Positions 25,115-34,760 of a stretch of DNA of 64,000 nt are shown one piece after another. A program made the position numbers and the translations under genes. The stretch's first letter is position 1, and the number at the start of each line of letters is the position of its first letter. The notes beneath the pieces were generated by a model. That model was not told where the DNA came from, did no database searches, and worked only from the letters and a program-made list of their open reading frames with translations. The stretch comes from Lachnospiraceae bacterium (lineage in GTDB: Bacteria; Bacillota; Clostridia; Lachnospirales; Lachnospiraceae), in assembly GCA_014799465.1 (NCBI GenBank), contig JAAVHZ010000022.1:1-64000 (forward strand). Direction: 5' to 3'.

Positions 25115-28100
25115 TCAGGATAATGTCAATTTTTTATAATACTCATATCTTCTGCGTGAATCTTTTTCCGCTTTATTAAATAATTCTTCCGCCTGTTCCG
25201 GAAATTGTTTATAAAGTGAGGAATATCTAATCTGACCCATTAGAAAATCACGGAAATCAGATTTTGGTTCTTTTGAATCAAGGGTAAACGGATTTTTTCC
25301 ATTTTCCGCAAGCATAGGATTATAACGGTACAGGTGCCAATAACCGGATTCTACGGCTTGTGCCATATTTGACATACTTCTGCCCATACCTTCTTTAATA
25401 CCGTGGCTGATGCATGGTGCGTAAGCAATGATAATAGAAGGTCCCGGATAGTTTTCAGCTTCCTGGATAGCTTTTAGAGTCTGATTTTTATCAGCACCGA
25501 TTGCCACCTGTGCCACATATACATTTCCATAAGTCATAAGCATCATGCCTAAATCTTTTTTTCCGGATTTTTTTCCGGATGTGGCAAATTTTGCAACTGC
25601 AGCAGCAGGAGTTGATTTTGAAGCCTGACCACCCGTATTTGAGTATATTTCCGTATCAAATACCAGAACGTTAATATCTTCACCCGATGCCATTACATGG
25701 TCAAGACCTCCATAGCCTATATCATAAGCCCATCCGTCACCACCGATTATCCATTGGGAACGTTTAACAAGATAATCTTCATGACTTCGGATTTGCTCAA
25801 TCAAATGCATATTTTCAGAATCAGTTATCTGTGCATTTTCCAGCATGCGAATAACATTTTCTGATGCACACTTTGAACCTTCACCATCATTTTTTGTATT
25901 TATCCAATCTTCAAAAGCTTTTTCTAACTGCGGTTCTACACCATTTTTAATAAGTGCCTTCATATTTTCTTCAATTCTGTCACGAATCTGCTTTACACCA
26001 AGATACATTCCATAGCCGTATTCGGCATTATCTTCAAATAAAGAGTTTGCCCAAGAAGGCCCTTTTCCTTCATGGTTGCAGGTATATGCCATGGAAGGTG
26101 CGGAAGCTCCCCAGATTGATGAACAGCCTGTTGCATTTGCAATCATCATTCTGTCACCGAATAGCTGTGTGACCAGTTTGATATATGGAGTTTCTCCGCA
26201 TCCGCCACAGGCACCGGAAAATTCCATTAACGGTGTTTTAAACTGGCTGTTTTTTATATTTGCAGCGGATACAATATCACCTTTATATGACACGTTACTT
26301 ACTGCGTATTCCCAATTTGGAACTTCGGCGTCTGTCTGTGAGGCAATTTTCTGCATTACAAGTGCCTTTGGTTTAGCAGGGCATATATCGGCACAGTTGC
26401 CGCAGCCTGTACAATCCATAGGGCTTATCTGCATACGGTAATTAAGATTTTTAAGTTCCTTTCCTGACGCAGGCTTTGTTTTAAATGATGGGGGTGCATC
26501 AGCTTTTTCGTCTTCATTTAGTAAAAATGGGCGTATGCAGGCATGAGGGCAGATAAGTGAGCATTGGTTGCACTGAATACAGGTATCTACATTCCATTCA
26601 GGGATATTTACGGCAACACCACGTTTTTCATAGGCAGAAGTACCTGACGGAAATGTTCCGTCTTCTATGCCTGAAAATGTACTGACAGGCAGTAAATCAC
26701 CTTCCTGTCTGTTCATAGGACGCATAATTTTACGGATAAATTCCGGTTCCTGAACCTCAGACGAAATATCATCAGACAAATCAGACCATTCCTTTGGCAC
26801 ATTTACTTTCTGCAAATCCGTGAATCCACGCTCTATTGCCATATGGTTCATACTGACTACCTTTTCACCTTTTTTTCCATATGCCTTCGTAACTGCATCT
26901 TTAAGATATTTTTTTGCATCATCCTCAGGTATGATTTTAGTAAGTTTAAAGAATGCACCTTGCATTATCATATTAATTCTGTTGCCAAGACCAATTTCTT
27001 CGGCTATTCCTATTGCATTTATAATATAAAACTCAATATTATTAAGGGCAATTTCACGCAGCAGTCTTTTAGGAAGTTTAGATTCAAGTTCATCCACACT
27101 CCAGAGAGAATTAAGTACAAATATTCCTCCGTTTTTAAGTCCTTCCGTAAGATTGTAGGTGTGTACATATGACTGGTTGTGACAAGCAATATAGTCTGCT
27201 TCATCAATAAGGTATGCAGATTTAATCGGTTTATCGCCAAATCTTAAATGTGATGTGGTCAGACCTCCCGATTTTTTGGAATCATACGCAAAATATGCCT
27301 GGACATATTTATCTGTGTGTTCACCGATAATTTTTATTGCCTGTTTGTTGGCACCCACTGTTCCGTCAGAACCAAGCCCCCAGAATTTGCAGCGGACTGT
27401 CCCCAGAGGTGCTGTAATAATTTTTTTGTTGACTTGAAGAGAAGTACCTGTAACATCATCAACTATGCCTACCGTAAAGTGTGTCTTAGGTATATCGTTT
27501 TTAAGATTATCAAATACTGCTTTAATTTCGGCTGGTGTAGTATCCTTAGAGCCCAGTCCGAACCGTCCGCCTATAATCATTGGTGCGTTTTCTCTGCCAT
27601 AAAAACAGTTTCGTACATCCATATACAGTGGTTCTCCCATAGCTCCCGGTTCTTTGGTACGGTCTAGTACAGCAATACGTTTTACGGTGTCCGGTATAAC
27701 AGACAGAAGGTGTTCCGATGAAAACGGGCGGAACAGCCGGACTTTGACCAAACCATATTTTTCACCTTCAGTAGAGTTCTGCATCAAATAGTCAATAGTT
27801 TCTGTAATGGTCTCACAAACGGAACCCATTGCAACCAGTACATATTCAGCATCTTCGGCACCATAATAATCAAATAACCCGTATTTTCTTCCGGTTATGC
27901 TGCTGATTTTTTTCATATAATCTTCCACTACAGGAACTATATTTTGGTAAAAAGGATTGCATGATTCTCTTGTCTGGAAGTAAATATCAGGGTTTTGAGC
28001 CGTACCCCTGATTACGGGATGATTTGGTGAAAGTGCATTATTGCGGAAGTTTCTGAGTGCCTCCATATCTATTAATCCTGCCAGGTCTTTATATTCAAGT

Positions 28101-28654
28101 GCCTCTACCTTTTGGATTTCGTGGGAGGTTCGAAATCCGTCAAAAAAGTGGATAAATGGTAGACGTCCTTTTATGGCTGATAAGTGTGCCACGGCAGCTA
28201 AGTCCATAACTTCCTGTACAGAGGATGAAGCAAGCATTACACACCCTGTCTGTCTTGCAGCCATTACATCCTGATGGTCTCCGAATATATTTAATGCCTG
28301 TGCCGCAACGGAACGGGCACTGACATGAAAAACTCCGGGAAGCAGTTCTCCGGCAACTTTGTACATATTAGGAATCATCAGGAGCAGTCCTTGTGAAGCC
28401 GTAAATGTGGTAGTAAGGGCACCTGCCTGCAGAGAACCGTGGAATGCACCTGCCGCACCTGCCTCAGACTGCATCTGTACGATACTTACAGTCTGCCCGA
28501 ATATATTTTTTACACCATTTGCCGCCCATTCATCTGCCATTTCCGCCATGGCAGATGAAGGAGTAATAGGATAGATGGCGGCTACATCTGTAAACGCATA
28601 GGCAATATATGCGGCAGCCGTATTTCCATCTACTGTCATTAATATCTTTCCCAT
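25115..28654 (-). CDS. nifJ: Pyruvate:ferredoxin (flavodoxin) oxidoreductase
   Basis: The homodimeric single-chain PFOR, 1179 residues: oxidative decarboxylation of pyruvate to acetyl-CoA with reduction of ferredoxin, the central energy step in anaerobic fermenters. N-terminal pyrimidine-binding domain (AYAFTDVAAIYPITPSS), the gamma domain (RFGLGSKDTTPAEI...SHLRFG), two 4Fe-4S cluster sites (CIQCNQCSLICP; CTGCGNCADICP), and the TPP domain with TGCSSIWG plus GDGWAYDIGYGG. A third cluster ligand set is in CGGCGETPY. All look intact. A ferredoxin is encoded in the same operon. Confidence 0.98.
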   Translation of the reverse strand: MGKILMTVDGNTAAAYIAYAFTDVAAIYPITPSSAMAEMADEWAANGVKNIFGQTVSIVQMQSEAGAAGAFHGSLQAGALTTTFTASQGLLLMIPNMYKVAGELLPGVFHVSARSVAAQALNIFGDHQDVMAARQTGCVMLASSSVQEVMDLAAVAHLSAIKGRLPFIHFFDGFRTSHEIQKVEALEYKDLAGLIDMEALRNFRNNALSPNHPVIRGTAQNPDIYFQTRESCNPFYQNIVPVVEDYMKKISSITGRKYGLFDYYGAEDAEYVLVAMGSVCETITETIDYLMQNSTEGEKYGLVKVRLFRPFSSEHLLSVIPDTVKRIAVLDRTKEPGAMGEPLYMDVRNCFYGRENAPMIIGGRFGLGSKDTTPAEIKAVFDNLKNDIPKTHFTVGIVDDVTGTSLQVNKKIITAPLGTVRCKFWGLGSDGTVGANKQAIKIIGEHTDKYVQAYFAYDSKKSGGLTTSHLRFGDKPIKSAYLIDEADYIACHNQSYVHTYNLTEGLKNGGIFVLNSLWSVDELESKLPKRLLREIALNNIEFYIINAIGIAEEIGLGNRINMIMQGAFFKLTKIIPEDDAKKYLKDAVTKAYGKKGEKVVSMNHMAIERGFTDLQKVNVPKEWSDLSDDISSEVQEPEFIRKIMRPMNRQEGDLLPVSTFSGIEDGTFPSGTSAYEKRGVAVNIPEWNVDTCIQCNQCSLICPHACIRPFLLNEDEKADAPPSFKTKPASGKELKNLNYRMQISPMDCTGCGNCADICPAKPKALVMQKIASQTDAEVPNWEYAVSNVSYKGDIVSAANIKNSQFKTPLMEFSGACGGCGETPYIKLVTQLFGDRMMIANATGCSSIWGASAPSMAYTCNHEGKGPSWANSLFEDNAEYGYGMYLGVKQIRDRIEENMKALIKNGVEPQLEKAFEDWINTKNDGEGSKCASENVIRMLENAQITDSENMHLIEQIRSHEDYLVKRSQWIIGGDGWAYDIGYGGLDHVMASGEDINVLVFDTEIYSNTGGQASKSTPAAAVAKFATSGKKSGKKDLGMMLMTYGNVYVAQVAIGADKNQTLKAIQEAENYPGPSIIIAYAPCISHGIKEGMGRSMSNMAQAVESGYWHLYRYNPMLAENGKNPFTLDSKEPKSDFRDFLMGQIRYSSLYKQFPEQAEELFNKAEKDSRRRYEYYKKLTLS

Positions 28655-28675
28655 ATAGATTATTCTCTCCCTTTT

Positions 28676-28876
28676 TTATAGTCTGCTTCCATTATCAACC
28701 CAGTCTTTTGCGTTATCAACTGCATCATTGCCGGGAATGGAAACGTTAGTTTTTGGTGCTTTGGATACAGCGTTTGTCCAGGCGGCAGTTTCTTCACTCT
28801 CCAGTCTGTACTTTTTGTTAATGCGTTTATTTCCGTTATGGATGCCATGTATTTGATTGTTGTTTAAATTTTCCAT
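28676..28876 (-). CDS. DUF3787 small protein (spore-surface-type)
   Basis: A 66-residue protein with the DUF3787 signature ETAAW...NVSIPG...AVDNAKDWVD; members have been described as spore surface proteins in Clostridioides. The Asn-rich N-terminus is not conserved. Start ATG 28876 was chosen because GGAGA lies five bases upstream; longer in-frame readings lack a ribosome binding site. It lies between ferredoxin (46 bases) and nifJ (21 bases), so it is in the PFOR operon, a surprising place for a spore protein. Confidence 0.72.
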   Translation of the reverse strand: MENLNNNQIHGIHNGNKRINKKYRLESEETAAWTNAVSKAPKTNVSIPGNDAVDNAKDWVDNGSRL

Positions 28877-28922
28877 ATTAATCTCCATTCTGTTACCTTC
28901 GTTGGCGGCACAAACAGTAATT

Positions 28923-29111
28923 TTATTCAACGCTGATAGCATCTACAGGGCAGCTTGTTTCAGCATCCTGTGCCATGCTTAATACATCATCAGGGATTTC
29001 ACTGTCTATAGGAACTGATTTTCCCTCGTCATCCAGTTCAAATACATCCGGGCATACTCCTTCACATACACCACAACATATACAAGTATCACGATTTACA
29101 TAAGCTTTCAT
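28923..29111 (-). CDS. Ferredoxin, single [4Fe-4S], 62 residues
   Basis: Cysteines Cys10, Cys13 and Cys16 (CICCGVC) plus Cys54 (SCPVDAI) bind one cluster, and Cys20 can form the disulfide seen in Thermotoga-type ferredoxins. Acidic overall, as expected for an electron carrier. First gene of the operon with nifJ, so probably the direct electron acceptor of PFOR. AGGAAAAT precedes the ATG. Confidence 0.93.
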   Translation of the reverse strand: MKAYVNRDTCICCGVCEGVCPDVFELDDEGKSVPIDSEIPDDVLSMAQDAETSCPVDAISVE

Positions 29112-29260
29112 AATTTTCCTCCATTCTAATAATTGATATTACTCATAGTATTTGTAAAATGAAAAAGTTTATGTATAAGTTATTAATTTATTATTCGGTA
29201 CTGTTATTTTGGTGAAAATTGTGGTATATTTATATAAAATGCTGAAGTGGAGGTAGCAAT

Positions 29261-30961
29261 ATGAACAAAAAGAAGGTTGGATTTTTTCATTCAATTATGA
29301 TGAAAATATGTGCGGCTATAATTTTTGCAATAGTAGTGACAGGCACCCTGATGATCTTTACCTATTCGCCTAATATGAAAAAGGAGATAGTCATAATTGC
29401 AAAGAACTACATTGAAGATTTGTCAGAATCTTATGGTGAAAATGTAGAGCGCGATTTAGAGAATAATGGTAAAGATGAAGTTCTTAACAAAGATTATTTG
29501 TCAGATATTCTGAAAGATGAGGGTATGGAGGGAATAGAGTCAAGTTATATATATGTTACATCTACAGATGGAACAATGTTATACCATCCTGATAGTGAGA
29601 AAATAGGAAAGCCTGTGGAGAGTGATGCAGTAAAGTCAGTGGTATCAGAACTCGAATCAGGCGGTGACGTGGATAATCATGTAACTACATATAGCTATAA
29701 AGGTGTGGATAAATATGCAGCAATATTTGTAAATGAGAAAAAGGATTTCATTCTTGTAGTTACTGCAGATGAAGATGAGTTGCTTGAATCAGTATCAAGG
29801 ATAAATAGAATAGGAATTTATGGAGAAATTGGATGTGTAATTATATGTGGACTTCTCGGATTCTTATTGGCATATCTGATAGTAAGACCTATATACGCTA
29901 TTACAAAATTCACCGGAAAAGTAGCCGAGATGGATTTCACTGATACTGAAATGAAGAATAAATTTGAAAAAAGAAGAGATGAATCTGGTATGATGGGAAG
30001 GGCAATAACAGAGCTTGAATCAGAGTTGATAAATGTTGTTGCTGATATAAGAGAACAGGGACGGCTGCTTAAAGATGCTGCCAATGCATTAAACAGGAAT
30101 TCTGAAGAAACTAATATTGCAATGGAGCAGGTTGAGTGTGCTGTAAATGATATTGCACAAGGTGCTACTTCACAGGCTGATGAGACGCAGAAGGCTACAG
30201 AAAATGTAATATTAATGGGTGACATGGTATCAGATACAGAGATTGAAGTTGAGAAAGTAATAGGTTCTTCAAAGGTAATGGAAAATGCAAGTGATTATGC
30301 AAAGAAAATATTTGAAGATCTTGAGGATATTAATAAAAAGGCTGAGGAGCATATAGATTCAATAGCACATCAGACAGATATGACAAATGAGTCGGTAGCA
30401 AAGATAAGCAATGCCATAGAGATGATTACTGCAATCGCAGAAGAAACGAATTTGTTGTCGCTGAATGCTTCGATTGAGGCTGCAAGAGCAGGTGAGCAGG
30501 GTAGAGGTTTTGCAGTGGTGGCAGCACAGATTCAGAAGCTTGCAGAGCAGTCAAATGAGTCGGCAAAGGAAATAGAGAATGCTATAACCAGACTTCAATC
30601 AGATTCGGAAACAGCCGTAAAGATTATGGCAGATGTTAAGGAGATTATAAGAGAACAAAGTGCTTATGTGGATAAATCTAATACCGCATTTGAAGATATT
30701 AAAAATGGTGTAATGCAGTCTGTAAATGGTATGAATGCCATTCATCAAAAAACAGAAAAATTAAATGATGTCAGAGCGAATGTAGTGGATATAGTCCAGA
30801 ATCTTACGGCAATAGCAGAAGAAAATGCAGCAAGCACGCAGCAGACTTCGGCTTCGGTTACAGAGGTGACAAGCATTGTGGCGGATATGTCATTACAGTC
30901 TCAGAAGCTTGAGGAAATAGCAGATGATCTTGAAAGTAAGATGAGTATTTTTAAAATATAA
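29261..30961 (+). CDS. Methyl-accepting chemotaxis protein
   Basis: A membrane chemoreceptor: helix 1 about 10-32, periplasm-type sensor domain about 33-185 (single Cache-like, [21 protein letters not shown]), helix 2 about 187-212, HAMP domain, then the cytoplasmic signalling coil with the tip [20 protein letters not shown]. No C-terminal CheR-binding pentapeptide is evident. It implies a chemotaxis system elsewhere. Start has TGGAGGT upstream. A structured element (copy C) follows and probably terminates the transcript. Confidence 0.93.
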   Translation: MNKKKVGFFHSIMMKICAAIIFAIVVTGTLMIFTYSPNMKKEIVIIAKNYIEDLSESYGENVERDLENNGKDEVLNKDYLSDILKDEGMEGIESSYIYVTSTDGTMLYHPDSEKIGKPVESDAVKSVVSELESGGDVDNHVTTYSYKGVDKYAAIFVNEKKDFILVVTADEDELLESVSRINRIGIYGEIGCVIICGLLGFLLAYLIVRPIYAITKFTGKVAEMDFTDTEMKNKFEKRRDESGMMGRAITELESELINVVADIREQGRLLKDAANALNRNSEETNIAMEQVECAVNDIAQGATSQADETQKATENVILMGDMVSDTEIEVEKVIGSSKVMENASDYAKKIFEDLEDINKKAEEHIDSIAHQTDMTNESVAKISNAIEMITAIAEETNLLSLNASIEAARAGEQGRGFAVVAAQIQKLAEQSNESAKEIENAITRLQSDSETAVKIMADVKEIIREQSAYVDKSNTAFEDIKNGVMQSVNGMNAIHQKTEKLNDVRANVVDIVQNLTAIAEENAASTQQTSASVTEVTSIVADMSLQSQKLEEIADDLESKMSIFKI

Positions 30962-30970
30962 GTTTAAAAG

Positions 30971-31030
30971 TGTGAAAAGTGTGAGAAGAAAATCTAAGGC
31001 GGTAAAAGATTTTGCCTTAGATTTTTTTTC
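30971..31030 (+). repeat. Dispersed element, copy C, acting as terminator
   Basis: The sequence GTGTGAGAAGAAAATCTAAGG matches the 5' arm of copies A and B. Here AAAATCTAAGGC pairs with GCCTTAGATTTT directly followed by T's, so only hairpin 1 survives and it looks like an intrinsic terminator. It starts nine bases after the chemoreceptor stop. Confidence 0.8.
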
Positions 31031-31108
31031 TGACAAAATAGAGCAGATAATGTCGGGACGTAGAAAATTCTTAATGGTATACTGTAATTACAGCAGGAGG
31101 TGATAAGC

Positions 31109-31966
31109 ATGGAATGGGCAAAGGCTGTAAAGGAAGCTGTTGATTTTATTGAAATGCATATGATGGAGGATATTACAATGTATGATGTGGCAAATCATGT
31201 TAGTATCTCACCATTTTATTTTAATAAAGGGTTCAACATATTATGTGGATATTCTATTGCAGAATATATAAGAAACCGCAGATTGGCACTTGCAGGAGAA
31301 GAGTTGCTTACAAGTAATATTACGGTTATGGAGCTTGCGATGAAGTATGGATATGATTCTCCTGACAGTTTTACAAAAGCCTTTTCAAGATTTCATGGGT
31401 ATTCACCTTCAACAGTGCGTAAGAATGGAACAATGGTTAAAGCTTTCGCACCGCTGAAATTAAAAATATCATTGGAAGGTGGTTGTCTCATGGATTACAG
31501 AATAACAAAAAAGGAGTCTTTTACGGTTTTATCAGTTTCAAAAGAATTTAATTATGACAATTGTAAAAAGGAAATACCTTTATTTTGGGAAGAGCATTAT
31601 GCTTCCGGAAAAGGAAAATATGTTTGTGGAATGTTCGGAATAAATATTGACTTACAAATGGGAAATGAAAAATTTGAATATCTTATAGCAGATATTTATA
31701 ATCCGGCTATGGATATTCCAAGTGGGTTTATGGTAAAAACGATTCCGGCATTCACATGGGCGGTTTTTCCATGTATAGGTGCACTTCCGCAATCTTTACA
31801 AGATGTAAATACAAAAGTATTTTCGGAATGGCTTCCGGCATTACAGGATTATGAGTTTGCAGCAGGATATTGTGTAGAGATGTATGATGCACCGGATAAA
31901 TATCAAAATGGAATGCAGGATGAAAATTATTATACAGAGATATGGATTCCGATTAAGAAGAAATAA
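31109..31966 (+). CDS. AraC-family regulator with GyrI-like effector domain
   Basis: An N-terminal pair of helix-turn-helix motifs (about 1-105; HVSISPFYFNKGFNILCG and AMKYGYDSPDSFTKAFSRFHGYSP) is followed by a GyrI-like/BmrR-type ligand-binding domain (about 125-285; TIPAFTWAVFPCIG, TEIWIPIKK). Such proteins sense small hydrophobic or cationic molecules. AGGAGG at 31095-31100 indicates ATG 31109; the GTG at 31100 lies inside that Shine-Dalgarno. Ligand and target genes are unknown and no transporter is adjacent. Confidence 0.92.
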   Translation: MEWAKAVKEAVDFIEMHMMEDITMYDVANHVSISPFYFNKGFNILCGYSIAEYIRNRRLALAGEELLTSNITVMELAMKYGYDSPDSFTKAFSRFHGYSPSTVRKNGTMVKAFAPLKLKISLEGGCLMDYRITKKESFTVLSVSKEFNYDNCKKEIPLFWEEHYASGKGKYVCGMFGINIDLQMGNEKFEYLIADIYNPAMDIPSGFMVKTIPAFTWAVFPCIGALPQSLQDVNTKVFSEWLPALQDYEFAAGYCVEMYDAPDKYQNGMQDENYYTEIWIPIKKK

Positions 31967-31989
31967 GTATATGCAATCAAATTTACTGG

Positions 31990-32036
31990 TGTGGGAAAGA
32001 TGTCAAAGGGCTAATTCCAATGTCTCTTTCTCCACA
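31990..32036 (+). terminator. Possible terminator after the AraC gene
   Basis: TGTGGGAAAGA pairs with TCTTTCTCCACA with one bulge across a 24-base loop. No T-run, so weak. Confidence 0.35.
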
Positions 32037-32133
32037 TTGGATTATGCATTTTGAAGCGAATCTGCTTATAAAATATTACATATAAGTTAGAATTAGCACC
32101 ATATATTCTTATGTAGTGATATAGTTATACATA

Positions 32134-32469
32134 TCATAGTACATGTAAATCATCTATTAATATTTTTTCATCTTTTCCTATATCAAGCTGTAAAGTCAAA
32201 TCGCTTCTTTCATCGCTATACCATAAATCAATATCTACCCAATATCCTGATTTATTATTATATTCATGTATTTCCAGATTATCGAAATATTGGTCTGGTG
32301 GCATTATTGTATGTTCACTTGTCTTATATTCTGACAATCTTCGCCTTAAATCTTTTTCAGATACTCTGTCTAGTATTCCTCTGTTTTCTAATTCCTTATA
32401 ATTTTCATTTACAATACATTGTACAATGTACTTACAAATCTCAGTTATTTGCTTTTCATTTTCAATCAT
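32134..32469 (-). CDS. DUF7668-like protein, possible immunity protein
   Basis: About 111 residues. The C-terminal pattern DIDLWYSDERSDLTLQL...ILIDDLHVL matches my recollection of the DUF7668 family, found near polymorphic toxins; this was not verified by search. No signal peptide. ATG 32469 has GGAG nine bases upstream; a longer reading starts at 32520. It lies beside another small acidic gene, and no toxin is adjacent, so the pair may be orphan immunity genes (inference). Confidence 0.6.
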   Translation of the reverse strand: MIENEKQITEICKYIVQCIVNENYKELENRGILDRVSEKDLRRRLSEYKTSEHTIMPPDQYFDNLEIHEYNNKSGYWVDIDLWYSDERSDLTLQLDIGKDEKILIDDLHVL

Positions 32470-32620
32470 TTTATAACGCTCCATTTTTCGTATTAATTTA
32501 TGTGATGTCCATCCTGACACCAGTCTCTCTTAATTCGTGGTATGTATTCGCAAATCTTTGACGCTGCTTTATTAGTGCCTGTTATTTAGTTTAGAATTAG
32601 AAAAATCGAAATATAAAACA

Positions 32621-33019
32621 TCATATATTCACATCAAATATTGCTGTTATCTGTTCACCTTTTACCTCAAAGTCTATTTCAAACCAAAAGTCCAATTTCT
32701 CTCCAAAACTTGTCGGATTATAGGTTACAAAAGAAGTGTTATCATTTTCAAGTTCTATTTCGTCTAAACAAGACTCATTGAAATGGTCTACAACAAATTT
32801 TTTATCTTCATCTTCCTCCCACATGGCTAATTGTCCATCCAACCATTCTCCAAATCCCAGACAATCATTTTCCGGCGTCGGTTCTGCGTCATTAAAGGAA
32901 GCCCATGAAGGTTTCGGTGGAATGATAGATACAAGTTTTGTATATTCTTTATCAGCAATCGTATCTACCATCAATTTAATCAATTCCGTTGCCTTTGCTT
33001 TAAATTCCTGTTCTGTCAT
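32621..33019 (-). CDS. Small acidic protein of unknown function, immunity-like
   Basis: Not recognised. A strongly acidic, soluble 132-residue protein: N-terminal helix (about 1-25), an IIPPKPSW turn, an acidic middle (WEEDEDKK) and a C-terminal beta-rich part ending in FEVKGEQITAIFDVNI. Clear ribosome binding site (GGAGGT, then TATAAA and ATG). Size, acidity and its neighbour fit an immunity protein of a polymorphic toxin system, but no motif proves it. Confidence 0.55.
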   Translation of the reverse strand: MTEQEFKAKATELIKLMVDTIADKEYTKLVSIIPPKPSWASFNDAEPTPENDCLGFGEWLDGQLAMWEEDEDKKFVVDHFNESCLDEIELENDNTSFVTYNPTSFGEKLDFWFEIDFEVKGEQITAIFDVNI

Positions 33020-33232
33020 TTTATACCTCCATTTTCAATATATTTCCGATTTGCCGCTATCAGCAATACTGAAATTATACCACACACCAGACTAGCTCAC
33101 AATAACATATCATGCCATGCTCGGTGCGGTAGCGTTCCGCATATTTTTCCTGCACATTTCCTGTCTATACACATTTTCACATGCTTTATGTTAAAGTCAA
33201 TAGAGGATTCAGTTTTTAAATTCTATTAAATC

Positions 33233-33261
33233 TTGACATATACATACAAATGCGTTATATT
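33233..33261 (+). promoter_or_regulatory. Promoter of metK
   Basis: TTGACA at 33233-33238, a 17-base spacer, TATATT at 33256-33261, placing transcription start just before the SAM riboswitch. The stretch 33020-33232 upstream shows nothing else I can support. Confidence 0.8.
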
Positions 33262-33289
33262 AGCATTCAGAAAGTTCATACAAATATTT

Positions 33290-33388
33290 CTCTTATTCAG
33301 AGTGGTGGAGATACAAGGATCTGTGAAACCACGGCAACCCCAAGGAAACGGTAGGTGCCAGCCTGAGCGAGTAATCGATCAATAAGAG
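33290..33388 (+). ncRNA. SAM-I riboswitch (S-box)
   Basis: Full S-box core: CTCTTATTCAGAGTGGTGGAG, GGATCTGTGAAACCACGGCAACC, GGAAACGGTAGGTGCCAGCC and GAGCGAG, closed by P1 CTCTTAT / ATAAGAG. It lies upstream of metK with an intrinsic terminator between them. In this class SAM binding promotes termination, so metK is expressed when SAM is low. Confidence 0.97.
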
Positions 33389-33406
33389 GATTTGATACCT
33401 TGAATT

Positions 33407-33432
33407 CAAGTCCGTTAATTGGACTTTTTTTT
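33407..33432 (+). terminator. SAM-riboswitch terminator
   Basis: AAGTCC / GGACTT stem with a seven-base loop followed by six or more T's. Upstream sequence CTTGAATTCAAGT can pair alternatively and may form part of the antiterminator. Confidence 0.85.
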
Positions 33433-33469
33433 ACGTATAAACATCATTACAAAAAGAAAGGAAATCAAC

Positions 33470-34657
33470 ATGGAAAAAAGATTATTTACTTCAGAATCAG
33501 TAACCGAAGGACATCCGGATAAAATATGCGATGCTATTTCAGATGCAGTACTGGATGCACTTATTGAACAGGATCCGATGAGCCGCGTAGCATGTGAAAC
33601 TTGTACCACTACAGGAATTGTACTGGTTATGGGAGAGATAACATCAAAGGCAAATATAGATATCCAGAAGATAGCAAGAGATACAATAAAAGAGATAGGA
33701 TACAACAATGGAGAATATGGTTTTGACGGAAATACATGTTCAGTAGTAGTAGCACTTGACAAACAGTCAGATGACATTGCCATGGGTGTAAATAAGGCAT
33801 TAGAATCAAGAGAAAATACCATGACCGATACAGAACTTGATGCCATAGGTGCAGGTGACCAGGGAATGATGTTCGGTTATGCCACAAATGAAACAGAAGA
33901 GTATATGCCATATCCTATCGCACTGGCACATAAGCTTGCATTAAAACTTACAGAGGTGCGTAAAAACGGTACTCTTAAATATTTAAGACCTGACGGCAAA
34001 ACACAGGTAACTGTTGAGTATGATGAAAACGGTAAACCAATCCATCTTAACGCAGTGGTTTTATCAACACAGCATGACCCTGACGTTACACAGGAGCAGA
34101 TTCATCAGGATATAAAGAAATATGTATTTGAGCCGGTTCTTCCGAAAGAACTTATAACCGATAAAACAAAATACTTTATCAATCCGACAGGCAGGTTTGT
34201 AATTGGAGGACCTCATGGGGACAGTGGTCTTACGGGAAGAAAGATTATTGTAGATACATACGGCGGATATGCACGTCATGGCGGAGGTGCTTTTTCTGGA
34301 AAAGACTGTACAAAAGTTGACCGTTCTGCCGCATATGCAGCAAGATATGTGGCTAAGAACATAGTTGCAGCAGGTATAGCGGATAAGTGTGAGATACAGT
34401 TATCATATGCAATAGGTGTGGCTTATCCTACATCAATAATGGTAGATACATTTGGAACAGGAAAGCTTGCGGATCAAAAGATTGTTGAAATAATTAAGGA
34501 AAATTTTGATTTGAGACCGGCAGGTATTATAAAGATGCTTGACCTTAGAAGACCTATTTACAAGCAGACATCAGCATATGGACATTTTGGACGGAATGAC
34601 ATTAATCTTCCGTGGGAGCAGCTTGATAAAGCAGAAGAATTAAAGAAATATTTATAA
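33470..34657 (+). CDS. metK: S-adenosylmethionine synthetase
   Basis: It makes SAM from methionine and ATP. Motifs: [18 protein letters not shown] near the N-terminus, [12 protein letters not shown], and [14 protein letters not shown]. Length 395 residues is standard. Start ATG 33470 follows AAAGGAAA; a reading from 33419 would begin inside the terminator. It is under the SAM-I riboswitch and ends with its own terminator. It feeds the methyl cycle whose by-product is handled by mtnN-luxS. Confidence 0.98.
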   Translation: MEKRLFTSESVTEGHPDKICDAISDAVLDALIEQDPMSRVACETCTTTGIVLVMGEITSKANIDIQKIARDTIKEIGYNNGEYGFDGNTCSVVVALDKQSDDIAMGVNKALESRENTMTDTELDAIGAGDQGMMFGYATNETEEYMPYPIALAHKLALKLTEVRKNGTLKYLRPDGKTQVTVEYDENGKPIHLNAVVLSTQHDPDVTQEQIHQDIKKYVFEPVLPKELITDKTKYFINPTGRFVIGGPHGDSGLTGRKIIVDTYGGYARHGGGAFSGKDCTKVDRSAAYAARYVAKNIVAAGIADKCEIQLSYAIGVAYPTSIMVDTFGTGKLADQKIVEIIKENFDLRPAGIIKMLDLRRPIYKQTSAYGHFGRNDINLPWEQLDKAEELKKYL

Positions 34658-34670
34658 AATATTGTAATTA

Positions 34671-34714
34671 AAAAACCATCTGTATTTAATGGGATATAAT
34701 ACAGATGGTTTTTT
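34671..34714. terminator. Bidirectional terminator between metK and the LiaF-like gene
   Basis: AAAAACCATCTGTAT pairs with ATACAGATGGTTTTT and is flanked by an A-run on one side and a T-run on the other, between convergent genes. Confidence 0.9.
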
Positions 34715-34760
34715 ATTGCGGCAGCAATGATGAAGTCAATCATGTGGTGGGAAAGCGGTC

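Noticed and set aside
26820-27667. Plus-strand open frames within nifJ
   Set aside because: Opposite a fully conserved PFOR coding sequence; no independent support.
31100-31108. GTG start of the AraC gene
   Set aside because: The GTG uses the last base of the AGGAGG Shine-Dalgarno; ATG 31109 is correctly spaced.
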